A stretch of DNA of 64,000 nt from Tsukamurella sputi (lineage in GTDB: Bacteria > Actinomycetota > Actinomycetes > Mycobacteriales > Mycobacteriaceae): contig NZ_VIGV01000003.1 of assembly GCF_007858445.1 (NCBI RefSeq), positions 434,001-498,000 of the forward strand, in the 5' to 3' direction. The position numbers and the translations under genes were made by a program. Within the stretch, counting starts at the first letter, position 1. Each line of letters begins with the position of its first letter. A model generated the notes under the pieces. The model made no database searches, was not told the DNA's origin, and saw nothing but the letters and a program-made list of their open reading frames with translations. Positions 25,676-35,374 of the stretch are shown here, piece by piece.

Positions 25676-26754
25676 CGGCCTCCCTGGAAGGGCAGTCGGA
25701 GCAGATCGACGGTGGCGGCCTGCGCTTTGCCCGCGACCACCGCGCAGCTGCCCGGCGCCTGTGCGTTGATCTGTGCGCACAGGGCGTTCGGATCGCGGGT
25801 GGCGACCGTCGTGACGGGCACCCCCGCCACCGTGGTCGGCGTCTCGTCGCCCCGTGGGAGGTACGGCGCGATCTGCGATCCGAAGACCGGCAGCAGGCGG
25901 GTGAGCGCCTCGTTGGACTTGACGCCGGTGGCGGCGAGCTTGACGGCGTCCGCCGCCATCGTGCCGCCCGGCCGGAGGATCTGACCGTAGCGGCGCATCA
26001 TGTCGTCGCCGACGAGGAAGAAGACGGGCAGCGTCTGGAAGATCTCGGACACCGCGGGGAAGGTCACCTTGCCGTACTGGTCGAGGACGTTGCCCACGTG
26101 CTGCAGGGTGAGCAGTAGTTCGCCCCACTGCTGGTCCATGCTCTGCATCAGCGGGCGGACATTGCTCACCACGGTGGTGACGTCGCCGAGGAATCCGGCC
26201 GGATCGCTCAGCAGGGTCGAGAGATTCGTCAGGGACCGGGCGGCCTGGGGCGGCACCGACGGGCCCACCTCGGTGTCGAGGCGGGTGAGCAGCTTGCCGA
26301 GGTCGGCCGAAGCGCCGCCCTCGGTGACCGAGTCGACGAGTCGGGTGGCCGCGGAGGTGGTCTCCGAGATCGACTTGGGCGTCGCGCTGTTCGCCCGCGT
26401 GATGCACGTGCCCGGGTTGAGGGTGGCGCCGGAGGAGTAGTTGCCGACCAGCTCCAGGGACCGGTCGGCGAGGATCGACGTCGATCTGGTGACGGCCTTC
26501 ACCGAGGCCGGCAGCGTGCGGCCCGCGACGTCGAAGGTCACCTTCACGCCGTCGCCGGAGGGCTCGACCGCGCGAACGGATCCGATCTTCACGCCCATCT
26601 GAGTGACGTCGTTGTCCGGGTACAGGCCGATGCCGTCGGCGAGGTAGGCGCACTGGGTGCGCGTCGCGGCGGCGGCCGTCCCGGTCGCTGTGGGGACCAG
26701 CGGCGCGAGCAGCACCGCGGCTGCCGCGAGCAGGGAGATCCGTACAGGGCGCAT
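25672..26754 (-). CDS. mce4D: Mce-family protein MceD
   Basis: This 360-residue protein has an N-terminal hydrophobic segment that could serve as signal or anchor (LLAAAAVLLAPLVPTATGTAAA). The MCE domain follows (GIGLYPDNDVTQMGVKIGSVRAVEP), then helices and a C-terminal Cys-containing segment (DPNALCAQINAQAPGSCAVV). It is shorter than Mce4D of M. tuberculosis as I recall it (about 450 residues), lacking a long low-complexity tail. The start overlaps the mceC stop by one base (TGATG). Confidence 0.9.
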   Translation of the reverse strand: MRPVRISLLAAAAVLLAPLVPTATGTAAAATRTQCAYLADGIGLYPDNDVTQMGVKIGSVRAVEPSGDGVKVTFDVAGRTLPASVKAVTRSTSILADRSLELVGNYSSGATLNPGTCITRANSATPKSISETTSAATRLVDSVTEGGASADLGKLLTRLDTEVGPSVPPQAARSLTNLSTLLSDPAGFLGDVTTVVSNVRPLMQSMDQQWGELLLTLQHVGNVLDQYGKVTFPAVSEIFQTLPVFFLVGDDMMRRYGQILRPGGTMAADAVKLAATGVKSNEALTRLLPVFGSQIAPYLPRGDETPTTVAGVPVTTVATRDPNALCAQINAQAPGSCAVVAGKAQAATVDLLRLPFQGGR

Positions 26755-27746
26755 CAGCAGCTCACCGTCGCCGTCGGGAAGCAGAGCCTGCTGGCGAGCA
26801 CGGTGTCGGGCGACATGGGCTTGCCCTGCTTCTCCAGGTTCTTCTGCATCGTGTCGATCGCCTTCTGCAGTTCACCGATCATCGCGGGGATGGTCACGTT
26901 CGTCGTCTTCAGCGCCGTCTCCATCTTCGCGAAGGCGTCGCCCAGGGTGTCCCGGTACTTCCAGTACAGGTCGAGGAAGGGCTTGATCTTGCCGAACATC
27001 CCCGCGAGCCCCTGATACGCGACACCGAAATTGGCGGCGGTCTGGTCGAGGGTGACGATGGCCAGCGACGCCTTGTGGATCATGTTCATGATCGTCTCGC
27101 GCTGCTCGGCGAAACCGGTGGCGTACTGAGTGCTCACGTTGATGATGCGGCCGATCTGATCGCGCTGTTCGGTGAGCTGCCCGATCAGCGAGTTCACGCC
27201 CTCCACCACGTTGTCCACCGAGCCGGGGTTCGAATCGAGACCGGTGCTCAGCGCCTTGATCGACGTGGCGAGCTGCGTGCGGTCGACGGGCTCGAGCTTC
27301 TCGGGAGTGTCCTGCAGAAGGTCGCCGATGGAGTACGGAAGACTCACCCGGGTGCGGGGAACGGGCTTGTCGCCCAGCGCGGATCGGCCGGCCGAGGTCA
27401 CCGCGACGTAGAAGCCGCCGGCGACGGTGAGCATCCGGACGGCCACCGACGTCTGGTCGCCCACGAAGACGGAGTCGTCGATGCGGGCCGTCACCTGCAC
27501 GTCGTCCTTGCGGAGTTCGACCGCGGAGACCGAGCCGATGCGCACCCCCGAGGCGCGCACTTCCACGCCGGGTTTGATGAGCGCGGCGTCCTGGGTCACG
27601 AAGGTGAGTTCCTTCTGCCCCGGCGGGCGCAGGTAGACGTACGCGAGAGCGCCCGTGATCAGGAGGGCCACCGCCACGGCGATCGCACCGAGCTTGGTGC
27701 TCCGGTTGATGAGTCCCCGCCAGGGCGGGCGTCCGGTGAAGATCAT
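26754..27746 (-). CDS. mce4C: Mce-family protein MceC
   Basis: This 330-residue protein has one membrane segment (about residues 20-42), the MCE domain (LTFVTQDAALIKPGVEVRASGVRIGSVSAVEL) and a helical C-terminal region with QQ- and K-rich turns. The ATG at 27746 overlaps the mceB stop in the ATGA arrangement seen repeatedly in this operon, so I prefer it to the GTG at 27755, which would overlap mceB by 13 bases. It forms part of the hexameric Mce tube of the importer. Confidence 0.9.
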   Translation of the reverse strand: MIFTGRPPWRGLINRSTKLGAIAVAVALLITGALAYVYLRPPGQKELTFVTQDAALIKPGVEVRASGVRIGSVSAVELRKDDVQVTARIDDSVFVGDQTSVAVRMLTVAGGFYVAVTSAGRSALGDKPVPRTRVSLPYSIGDLLQDTPEKLEPVDRTQLATSIKALSTGLDSNPGSVDNVVEGVNSLIGQLTEQRDQIGRIINVSTQYATGFAEQRETIMNMIHKASLAIVTLDQTAANFGVAYQGLAGMFGKIKPFLDLYWKYRDTLGDAFAKMETALKTTNVTIPAMIGELQKAIDTMQKNLEKQGKPMSPDTVLASRLCFPTATVSC

Positions 27747-28747
27747 TTCAGGCACACCGTCACATTCGTTCCGCCGGTCAGTACGGTCACCTTGTTCGGC
27801 AGTGGCGCCTCGCCCTTCGAGCAGGGCGCGGGCGGCGCCCCGAGCAGCGCCGAGACGCCGGTGAACAGGCCGGGAAGCTTGCTCATCGCCTGCACGGCGG
27901 CGCCCGGGTCCTTGAAGGGGGTGCGCACCAGCTTCTCCACGTCGAGCTCCTTCGAGAGTCCGAGCGCGGTCAGCACACGGTTGGTCGCGGCGCCGAAGCC
28001 CGGTCCGTAGGTGGCGGTCCGGCGGAACTCGTCCAGGTTCTCGAGCACCTTGGTCAGCAGCAGATCGAAGTTGACGATGAACTCGACCACCTGCGGCGAG
28101 TAGTCGTTGATCATGTTCGCGACGCGGGTGACGTTGTCGATCAACGTCTTGATCACCGTCTGCCGGTCGGCGAGATTGGCCGTGATCTTGTCGATCGCGC
28201 TGAAGGTCTGCGCCGCGGTCGTGTCGTCACCCTGCAGCAACCCCAGCAGGTTCCGGGTGAGCTCGTTGACGTCCTCGGGGCTGAGCGTGCGGAGCACCGG
28301 GGCCAGACCGTTGAACAGGGTCGTGATGTCGAACGACGGGGTGGTGCGCGCCATCGGGATCGACGTGGTGGGGGCCCCGCCGGCCGAACTGCCCGGCTGC
28401 ACCTCGATGAACCGCTCACCCGTGAGGTTCCGGTACTTCACGGCGACGCGGGTGGTCGAGGTGACGGGGTGCTCCTTCTGCGCGGAGAAGCCGACGACCG
28501 CCTCGTTGCCGTTCCCGTCCGCCGCGCCGCGGACGTCGACCGAGGTGACCTTGCCGACGAGGACGCCGCGGAGCCGCACGTCGCTGCCCACGCGCAGACC
28601 GGAGGCGTCCGACAGGTGCGCCTCGTAGTCGCGCGTCTCACCGCCGGCCGGATTGCGCAGTGCCGCGAAGATCCCCACCGCGATGACGAGAGTGATGACG
28701 AGTGCGATCGCAAGGGTGATCGTGGCACGGGTGTTCTTGGCGCGCAT
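27743..28747 (-). CDS. mce4B: Mce-family protein MceB
   Basis: This 334-residue protein has an N-terminal membrane segment (about residues 10-30), the MCE domain (YEAHLSDASGLRVGSDVRLRGVLVGKVTSV) and the characteristic GERFIEVQPG block near residue 110. Its end carries a cysteine pair (APPAPCSKGE and TNVTVCLK) found in many MceB proteins. It is directly adjacent to the mceA stop and overlaps mceC by four bases. Confidence 0.92.
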   Translation of the reverse strand: MRAKNTRATITLAIALVITLVIAVGIFAALRNPAGGETRDYEAHLSDASGLRVGSDVRLRGVLVGKVTSVDVRGAADGNGNEAVVGFSAQKEHPVTSTTRVAVKYRNLTGERFIEVQPGSSAGGAPTTSIPMARTTPSFDITTLFNGLAPVLRTLSPEDVNELTRNLLGLLQGDDTTAAQTFSAIDKITANLADRQTVIKTLIDNVTRVANMINDYSPQVVEFIVNFDLLLTKVLENLDEFRRTATYGPGFGAATNRVLTALGLSKELDVEKLVRTPFKDPGAAVQAMSKLPGLFTGVSALLGAPPAPCSKGEAPLPNKVTVLTGGTNVTVCLK

Positions 28748-29779
28748 CTATCGTCCCCCTTCCAGCACCGAGGCGGCGGCGGGGAGACGGTCCGCGATGA
28801 CGTTCATGCGCAGTGCGGTGCCCTCCGGGACGGTGATGAAGGCGTTGTTCACGCCGGTGATCAGCGGGACGACCTGACGGGGCACGCTCACGGTGCGCAT
28901 CACCTTGGTGGTGCTGTCCATGATGACCCGCAGCATGACGGTTCCGGGCTTGAACTCGGTCTCGTGCGAGCCGAACATGTCCGCCAGCGGCGTGAAGAAG
29001 CCCGTGCCGAGGAGTGTCGTCGTCTTGTCGATCTTGTCGTAGTTGTTGACCGTGTAGTCGAGCGTTCCCGCGGCCTCGCCGCCGCGCATCTGCGGCACGA
29101 ACCAGCCCTCGAAGGCCCCTTCGACGAGCCCGGGCGCACCGTCGAGCGTGGTGCGTACCGTGCGCAGGGTGGTCCCGATCGGGACCTTCGTCGAGGCCGC
29201 GTTCTGCTGCTCGACGGCGAACGCGACCTGCAGCAGCGGCGTGATGGCCTGGGTGTACCGGGTGGCCTTCCTGGTCACGTCGATGAGCTTGGGCGTCATG
29301 ACGCCGGAGACGGATACCGCACTGCGCGTGAGCAGGTCGGAGATCGTGTCGTTGCTGGAACGCGGACGGAGCGTGCTGCCGGAGCGCAGATCCGCTCCGC
29401 CCTGCCCCGGCACCAGCGCCATCTCGGTGACGCCGAAGTAGTTCCCGGGCTGGTACCGCACGGACAGGGAGTCGGTCAGTCCGCGGATGTTGTTGCGGTC
29501 CAGGCGGACGGCGACGCGGGCCTGCCCGGCGCGCGGAATGACGACGGACTGGACCTCGCCGATCGGCACCCCGCGCAGCGTGACCCGGGTGCCCTCCTTG
29601 ACACCCGGTCCGACATCGGTGGACTCGACGGTGAGGGCGAGCCGCGGATCGGACGCGGGGATACGCGAGGAGATGAAGCCGGCGAGGGCGGCCACGAGGA
29701 TCACCGCGATCGTCGCGGTGCCGACGGTGAAGAAGACGCGTTGTTGGCGGCCGGGTGTGCCACCGAGCAGTTCGTACAT
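28748..29779 (-). CDS. mce4A: Mce-family protein MceA
   Basis: This 343-residue protein has a single membrane segment (about residues 14-37) and an MCE domain (LALTVESTDVGPGVKEGTRVTLRGVPIGEVQSV) followed by the long helical part common to MceA. It is the first of six Mce proteins of the Mce4-type complex. It lies nine bases after yrbE4B, confirming one transcript. No surface adhesion motif was noted. Confidence 0.92.
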   Translation of the reverse strand: MYELLGGTPGRQQRVFFTVGTATIAVILVAALAGFISSRIPASDPRLALTVESTDVGPGVKEGTRVTLRGVPIGEVQSVVIPRAGQARVAVRLDRNNIRGLTDSLSVRYQPGNYFGVTEMALVPGQGGADLRSGSTLRPRSSNDTISDLLTRSAVSVSGVMTPKLIDVTRKATRYTQAITPLLQVAFAVEQQNAASTKVPIGTTLRTVRTTLDGAPGLVEGAFEGWFVPQMRGGEAAGTLDYTVNNYDKIDKTTTLLGTGFFTPLADMFGSHETEFKPGTVMLRVIMDSTTKVMRTVSVPRQVVPLITGVNNAFITVPEGTALRMNVIADRLPAAASVLEGGR

Positions 29780-29788
29780 CGTCGCCCC

Positions 29789-30661
29789 CTAGCCCTTGAA
29801 GACGATCTCGGGCGTGATGCCCCAGAAGATGATGGTCAGGATGAAGTCGAGCGTGAGCACCGTGACGAGGCTGGCGCGCACGGCGCGACCGCTCGCGAGG
29901 CCCACCCCCTCCGGGCCGCCCTTGGCGAAGTACCCGTAGTAGCAGTGGATGATCGTGACGGCGGCGCAGAAGACCACGGCCTTGAGCGTCGACAGAGCGA
30001 TGTCACCCGGGCTGAGGAACTGCTCGAAGTAGTGGTTGTAGGTGCCGAGGGCCTGGCCGTGGAAGACCACCACGATGAGCTTGCAGGTGAGGAAGCTGAG
30101 CAGCAGCGTGAGCATGTAGGCGGGGATCACCACGACGATGCCGGCGATGAGGCGGGTGCTGACAACGTAGGGGATCGAGCGGATGCCCAGGGCCTCGACG
30201 GCGTCGATCTCCTCGGCGATGCGCATCGAGCCGATCTGCGCGGTCATGCGGCAGCCGGCCTGGGCGGCGAAGCCGATTCCGGCGGAGATCGGGATCATCT
30301 CGCGGATGTTGGCGAGACCGCCGATGACGCCGGTGAGCGGGCCGAAGCCGATGAGGTTGAGGCCCGCGTAGGCCTCGATGGCGACGGCGGCGCCGCTCGC
30401 GGCCCCGAGGATGACCATCATGACCACCACGCCACCGTCGACCACGACGGATCCGCGTCCCCAGGCGAGTTGCTTGAGTACGCGGGAGGTCTCGCCGCGG
30501 TACTTCATCAGGGCGACCGGCACGAGGTAGACGGACTGGGCGACGAAGACGACGGCCTCGCCGATCCGCGCGACGAGGTTCGCGGGCTTCGAGTCGAGGG
30601 CGGAGCCCTTGTTCGGCTTCGCCGGTTCGACGGGTGCGGGTGCCGGGGCGTTGATGGTCAT
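29789..30661 (-). CDS. yrbE4B: MlaE/YrbE-family ABC transporter permease YrbE4B
   Basis: This 290-residue protein has about five membrane segments and the MlaE fold: GAASGAAVAIEAYAGLNLIG, the conserved EIDAVEALGIRSIPYVVSTRL cytoplasmic helix that contacts the ATPase, and a C-terminal FILTIIFWGI helix. It forms the membrane channel with YrbE4A; the shared ATPase MceG is not encoded in this window. The ATG shares one base with the yrbE4A stop. The first 25 residues are Pro/Ala-rich. Confidence 0.92.
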   Translation of the reverse strand: MTINAPAPAPVEPAKPNKGSALDSKPANLVARIGEAVVFVAQSVYLVPVALMKYRGETSRVLKQLAWGRGSVVVDGGVVVMMVILGAASGAAVAIEAYAGLNLIGFGPLTGVIGGLANIREMIPISAGIGFAAQAGCRMTAQIGSMRIAEEIDAVEALGIRSIPYVVSTRLIAGIVVVIPAYMLTLLLSFLTCKLIVVVFHGQALGTYNHYFEQFLSPGDIALSTLKAVVFCAAVTIIHCYYGYFAKGGPEGVGLASGRAVRASLVTVLTLDFILTIIFWGITPEIVFKG

Positions 30662-31479
30662 CAGGCCACCTGACTCGGGAAGAACATCGTCTGCAGCTGC
30701 GTGAGGCCGAGGAAGGACAGGAAGATCAGGGTGATCGACAGGACGACCGAGGAGTTCACACCGTCGGCGACGCCGCGCGGGCCACCCGAGGCCTCGAGTC
30801 CGCGCAGGCCGGCGACGAGGCCGACGATCATGGCTCCGGTCTCCGCCTTGAGCACGGCGAAGGCCAGGTCCGACGGCGCCGAGAACGCGCCGAAGGAGGA
30901 CCAGAAGCCGCCGGAGCTGAGGCCGAACTGCCACACGGAGACGGTGAGCGCGACGAGCATCGCGACCGCCACGATCGCGACCAGCAGCATCGGAGCGATG
31001 AGCATCAGGGCGAGCATGCGCGGCGCGATCAGGCGGGCGATCGGATCGACGCCCATGACCTGCATGGCCTGCAGCTCCTCGCGCACGGTGCGGGAGCCGA
31101 GGTCGGCCGCGATCGCGGACGCGCAGACTCCGCCGAGCAGGACGCCGGTGGCGAGCGGCGCGCCCTGGCGGATGATCCCGATGCCCGATGCCGCGCCGAC
31201 CAGGGAGTTGGCGCCGACGGTGTCGACCAGGGCGCCGACCTGGACGGAGACGACCGCGCCGAACGGGATCGCGACGAGGATCGCGGGGAGCGTCGTGACC
31301 CGGAGCAGGGTGACCGCCTGGGTGATCGTCTCGCCCACGGCGAAGTTGCGCTTCAGGATCCCGCGCACGGTCCACGTGATGATCTGGCCGGCGAGAACCA
31401 CCGAGCGCCCGATCGTGGACAGGCTCTTGGTGAAGATCGCGGCCAACCGGTACAACCGGTACAACGCCGCGGCCCTCAC
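30661..31479 (-). CDS. yrbE4A: MlaE/YrbE-family ABC transporter permease YrbE4A
   Basis: This 272-residue permease has FGAVVSVQVGALVDTVGANSLVGAA, the conserved ELQAMQVMGVDPIARLIAPRM coupling helix and a hydrophobic C-terminus, with about five membrane segments. It is the first structural gene of the Mce4-type sterol importer. The start is GTG 31479, preceded at six bases by a strong GGAGG and overlapping the stop of an eight-codon upstream frame (GTGA). Upstream lie a hairpin and a KstR box, so KstR repression is expected. Confidence 0.92.
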   Translation of the reverse strand: MRAAALYRLYRLAAIFTKSLSTIGRSVVLAGQIITWTVRGILKRNFAVGETITQAVTLLRVTTLPAILVAIPFGAVVSVQVGALVDTVGANSLVGAASGIGIIRQGAPLATGVLLGGVCASAIAADLGSRTVREELQAMQVMGVDPIARLIAPRMLALMLIAPMLLVAIVAVAMLVALTVSVWQFGLSSGGFWSSFGAFSAPSDLAFAVLKAETGAMIVGLVAGLRGLEASGGPRGVADGVNSSVVLSITLIFLSFLGLTQLQTMFFPSQVA

Positions 31480-31502
31480 GCGCCGCCTCCGAATGCCACC
31501 AT
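31476..31502 (-). CDS. Candidate eight-residue leader ORF (MVAFGGGA) before yrbE4A
   Basis: A short frame ATG-GTG-GCA-TTC-GGA-GGC-GGC-GCG-TGA ends exactly over the yrbE4A start in a GTGA overlap, and its GGA-GGC codons contain the yrbE4A ribosome binding site. A purine-rich GAGGAG lies upstream inside a hairpin. It could couple translation into the operon, or it could be chance; only the arrangement is seen. Confidence 0.3.
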   Translation of the reverse strand: MVAFGGGA

Positions 31503-31510
31503 CGGGTGTC

Positions 31511-31532
31511 CTCTCCTCATTTTCGAGAGGAG
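31511..31532 (-). promoter_or_regulatory. 5' leader hairpin of the mce4 operon
   Basis: CTCCTC (31513-31518) and GAGGAG (31527-31532) can pair around an eight-base loop. On the mRNA (minus) strand the 3' arm is a Shine-Dalgarno-like GAGGAG ahead of the leader ORF, so the hairpin would mask it. A register shifted by two bases (CTCTC/GAGAG) is also possible. Confidence 0.4.
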
Positions 31533-31536
31533 CGTA
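31531..31536 (-). promoter_or_regulatory. Putative -10 element TACGCT of the mce4 promoter
   Basis: On the minus strand TACGCT fits TANNNT and lies 18 bases downstream of the KstR box, which would therefore cover the -35 region. No clear -35 hexamer is visible. Confidence 0.4.
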
Positions 31537-31554
31537 TCAACTGGCGGGCAAAAC

Positions 31555-31568
31555 TAGTACGTGTTTCA
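31555..31568. promoter_or_regulatory. KstR operator of the yrbE4A-mce4-fadE34 operon
   Basis: TAGTACGTGTTTCA agrees with the KstR consensus at most symmetric positions but is the weakest of the six boxes here. It sits between yrbE4A and kstR, where M. tuberculosis also carries a box before its mce4 operon, as I recall. Confidence 0.7.
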
Positions 31569-31606
31569 GTTTTTCCCTGATCTACCCGATGTGACCTGGT
31601 GGTTCG

Positions 31607-32230
31607 TCAGTCCTTGATGAGGAGGTCCACGGCCACGGAGAGCCGCTTCTGCACCTCCGACGCCGACGCTCGGTGGGTCACCCAGGCAACCAGGTTCGCC
31701 ATCCACACATCGGCGATCAGGTGGAACGTATCGCGCTGACGCTCGTCGGGATCGTCCACGCCGAGGGCGTGCGCGAACATGCCCTCGAGAAGGCGGCCCA
31801 CCCGCTCGACCTCGGCGGCGGCGGTCGCATCGGCGAACATGAACGCCCGCACCATCGCCTCGGTGAGCAGGGGTGCGCGCTGCAGCGCCTCGGTGTTGCG
31901 GTCGAGCACGAACATCAGGCGCTCCGCGGCCGTGTCGCCGGGGATCTGCGCCTTCCCGATCCGCTCTCCCGCGCGCTCGAACTGGGCGACGAGGCCGGCG
32001 ACGAGCAGGTGCACCTTCGACGGGAAGTACCGGTAGAGGGTGCCCAGCGCCACGTCGGCCTTCTTCGCCACCGCGCGCATCTGCACCGCGTCGTAGCCGC
32101 CCTTACGGGCCAGCGCCAGCGTGGCGTCGATGATGCGCTTGCGCCGCTCGCGCTGACCCGCGGTGTCGAGGTCCTCCCTCGAGGGGGCGGGTGCGGTCGC
32201 GGTGGCGGCGGGGGTGCCTTCGGGCGGCAT
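31607..32230 (-). CDS. kstR: TetR-family repressor KstR
   Basis: This 207-residue TetR protein has the DNA-binding domain at about residues 25-75 (QRERRKRIIDATLALARKGG and ALGTLYRYFPSKVHLL), and a ligand domain with PLLTEAMVRAFMFADATAAAEV and a closing RASASEVQKRLSVAVDLLI. These blocks match KstR of M. tuberculosis (Rv3574) closely from memory. KstR represses sterol uptake and side-chain genes and is released by a sterol-derived CoA thioester. An N-terminal 20-residue Ala/Pro tail is extra. A KstR box upstream of its own start indicates autoregulation, and five more boxes lie in this window. Confidence 0.93.
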   Translation of the reverse strand: MPPEGTPAATATAPAPSREDLDTAGQRERRKRIIDATLALARKGGYDAVQMRAVAKKADVALGTLYRYFPSKVHLLVAGLVAQFERAGERIGKAQIPGDTAAERLMFVLDRNTEALQRAPLLTEAMVRAFMFADATAAAEVERVGRLLEGMFAHALGVDDPDERQRDTFHLIADVWMANLVAWVTHRASASEVQKRLSVAVDLLIKD

Positions 32231-32305
32231 GGGTGGTCACCTCGGAATCTCTTCGACCGCCGGCTGGTGACCGGTCGGTCGGGTCGCATGTGATGTCGCG
32301 ACAAT

Positions 32306-32319
32306 TGAAACAGGTTTTC
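32306..32319. promoter_or_regulatory. KstR operator, autoregulatory
   Basis: TGAAACAGGTTTTC contains the AACAGGTT core of the family boxes and lies 75 bases upstream of the kstR ATG. Confidence 0.75.
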
Positions 32320-32375
32320 GCGCCGGACCTGTGCTTTCCGCCCCGGTTCGGTCGAAGATCACACGATTTCCCGCG

Positions 32376-33386
<1,011 letters not shown>

Positions 33387-33389
<3 letters not shown>

Positions 33390-34226
33390 GTGGGGTTGCA
33401 AGGGCGCGTCGAACCAGCGCAGCAGCCGGAGCGGGGAATCCGGCTCCGCGGCGGCGAGCGCGGCCCACGACTTCTCCGCCAGCGCCCGGGCGCGGCCACC
33501 GATCCAGTCCTGCGGCAACAGTTCCGGCGGGAGCAGCGGATCGGAATCGTGAGCGCGGGTGAATTCGGCGACGAGTCCGACGGTGAGAGCGAGCCGCTCG
33601 GCGTGCCCGGCGCCGGAGGCCCGGGCGAGGGCCGTCGACGCTGTGTCCGCGAGGCGACGATGCCCGGCGGCGAGCTCGTCGAGGGGCCACAGGCGTCGCG
33701 CGGCGTCCGCACCGCGGACACCGCCGACGTCGAGGTCGGTGGTACTCAGGGTGGTGAGGTAGTCGCGCGCCCCGATCGCGTCGGCAGCGCTGCGCAGCTC
33801 CTCCTCCCACGCGTGGGCGCAGGCGTACAGCCCGCCCTGCACCGGGGCGCCTCCCAGCGCGAGGATGCTCTCGCGGAGGACGCCCCGCGCCTCCCGCTGG
33901 GCCTCCGGCACCGCGAATCCCGCGAGATGCCAGACGCCGTCCCACGGAGCGAGTCCGCGGTCCTGCGCGTACGCGAGCACCACGTGGTCGCGGTCCGGCT
34001 CGATCCCCGCACGCGTGGTGTCGGTCGCGGTGAGAACGGCGCCGCGCCCACGGCCCGCGACCGTGAACCGACCCTCCGTGACCAGGCGTTTGATCGCGAG
34101 GCGTACCTGCTGATCCCCCATGCCCAGCGCGTCCGCGACGGCGTAGAGCTCCCCCGCGTCGATCGTCGCGTCCTCGCGGAGCATCGCCTCGACGAGCGCA
34201 CGTGTCGAGATCAGTCCGTCAGCCAC
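33387..34226 (-). CDS. PaaX-like transcriptional regulator
   Basis: This 279-residue protein has an N-terminal winged helix (STRALVEAMLREDATIDAGELYAVADALGM then VRLAIKRLVTEGRF) and the mid-domain WDGVWHLAGFAVPEAQREARGVLRESILALGG that recalls the PaaX repressor family of phenylacetyl-CoA catabolism, though the match is loose. The GTG at 34226 overlaps the upstream dehydrogenase gene's end by 16 bases, so it is the last gene of a three-gene operon. Its target is probably that operon; no phenylacetate genes lie in the window. Confidence 0.62.
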
Positions 34227-35374
34227 CCGGCCTCCTCTTCGACGATCATCCGCGTACCCGGGAACGCTACCGCGAGACCGGCGAGGAGCCCCGGTCCGTC
34301 GAGGACGGCATCGGGCGGATGGACTCCGGGACGGCGGACAGAGGGGAGTTGGGCCGTGGCGAGTGCCGCGGGGACGCCGGTGACGGCGGCCATGTCGTGG
34401 AGCAGCGCACCGTCGGCCTCCATGCGGGCGACGACCCGCACCGGACGCCCGTCGACGGTGCCGTCCGCCGCGGCGAAGAAGGGCGGCAGGCTCCCCGCGC
34501 CGGCCCGCGTGAACGCGCCCGGGAGCGAGCGCAGCACTCGGGAGCACGAGGGCGGGTCGAGCAGACCGGCCGCGGTCTCAGGGGTCAGGCGTCCGGCGTC
34601 GATGTCGCGCCGGAGCACGTCCAGGTAGGCCGCCGTGGCCGGCCGGAGCAGCATGAGGCAGGCCGCCTCGCCCGACGGTGCCACGCTGCGGCGCAGCGTG
34701 ATCGGCTCGGGATGGCCGACCGTATAGCCGGTCCCGGAGCGACCGCCCGGGAGGCGGAGGTGGACGGCGCGCAGCGGGGCGCGGCGCACCTCTGCGCCAC
34801 CGGAGAGTTCGGCGACGACACCGCTGCACTGATGCATCCAGTGCACGCCCGCGGCGCCCGCCATCGTCCCGTCGCGCGACGGTGCCGGCGGCCCGGCCAT
34901 GTCGACGGGCCACGCGGTGTAGACGTCGCGGACCTCGTCGAGACGGTCGGCCGCGGCGCCCGCGAGGAGCGTGCTGAGGCCGGGGCTGGCGCCGGCGCCG
35001 ATGACGGCGCACACGCCGACTGCCCGCGCGGCATCGTCGAGCTCGAGCAACTGCAGCGTCGGTTCCCAGTCGTCGCAGATGTCGGCGTAGTCCGTGCCCG
35101 TCTCGATGGCTGCCCGCAGCACGTCGGGGCCGAAACGGTAGTAGGGGCCGACGGTGCTCAGGACCACGTCGACATCGGCGAGCAGGCACCGCAGTGCGGA
35201 CGCGTCGGCGATGTCGAGTCCTCGCCCGATCGATCGGGGCAGGGTGCTCGCCACCCGCGCGGCGCGGGACGGATCGAGATCCGCGACGACGAGCTCGTCC
35301 ACGCCGGGAAGGCCCGCGAGGGTGCGCGCGGCCCGGGAGCCCATCGCCCCGGCGCCGAGGACCGCGAATCTCAT
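34211..35374 (-). CDS. Saccharopine-dehydrogenase-like NAD(P)-binding oxidoreductase
   Basis: This 387-residue protein starts with a Rossmann motif (AVLGAGAMGSRAARTLAG) and the pattern VVADLDPSRAARVAS, then VDVVLSTVGPYYRFGPDVLRAAIETGTDYADICDDW, typical of the saccharopine dehydrogenase superfamily NAD-binding half. The C-terminal half has GASPGLSTLLAGAA and is less typical. Real saccharopine dehydrogenase activity cannot be assumed. It overlaps the hydrolase gene upstream (ATGA) and the PaaX-like gene downstream, so all three are likely to serve one pathway, unknown. Confidence 0.75.
   Translation of the reverse strand: MRFAVLGAGAMGSRAARTLAGLPGVDELVVADLDPSRAARVASTLPRSIGRGLDIADASALRCLLADVDVVLSTVGPYYRFGPDVLRAAIETGTDYADICDDWEPTLQLLELDDAARAVGVCAVIGAGASPGLSTLLAGAAADRLDEVRDVYTAWPVDMAGPPAPSRDGTMAGAAGVHWMHQCSGVVAELSGGAEVRRAPLRAVHLRLPGGRSGTGYTVGHPEPITLRRSVAPSGEAACLMLLRPATAAYLDVLRRDIDAGRLTPETAAGLLDPPSCSRVLRSLPGAFTRAGAGSLPPFFAAADGTVDGRPVRVVARMEADGALLHDMAAVTGVPAALATAQLPSVRRPGVHPPDAVLDGPGLLAGLAVAFPGTRMIVEEEAGWLTD

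Noticed and set aside
27746-27755. GTG 27755 as start of mceC
   Set aside because: It gives a 13-base overlap, while ATG 27746 gives the ATGA overlap used elsewhere in the operon.
28469-30673. 734-codon open frame on the plus strand across the mce genes
   Set aside because: Asp/Arg/Gly-rich antisense shadow; the minus-strand genes have MCE and MlaE motifs.
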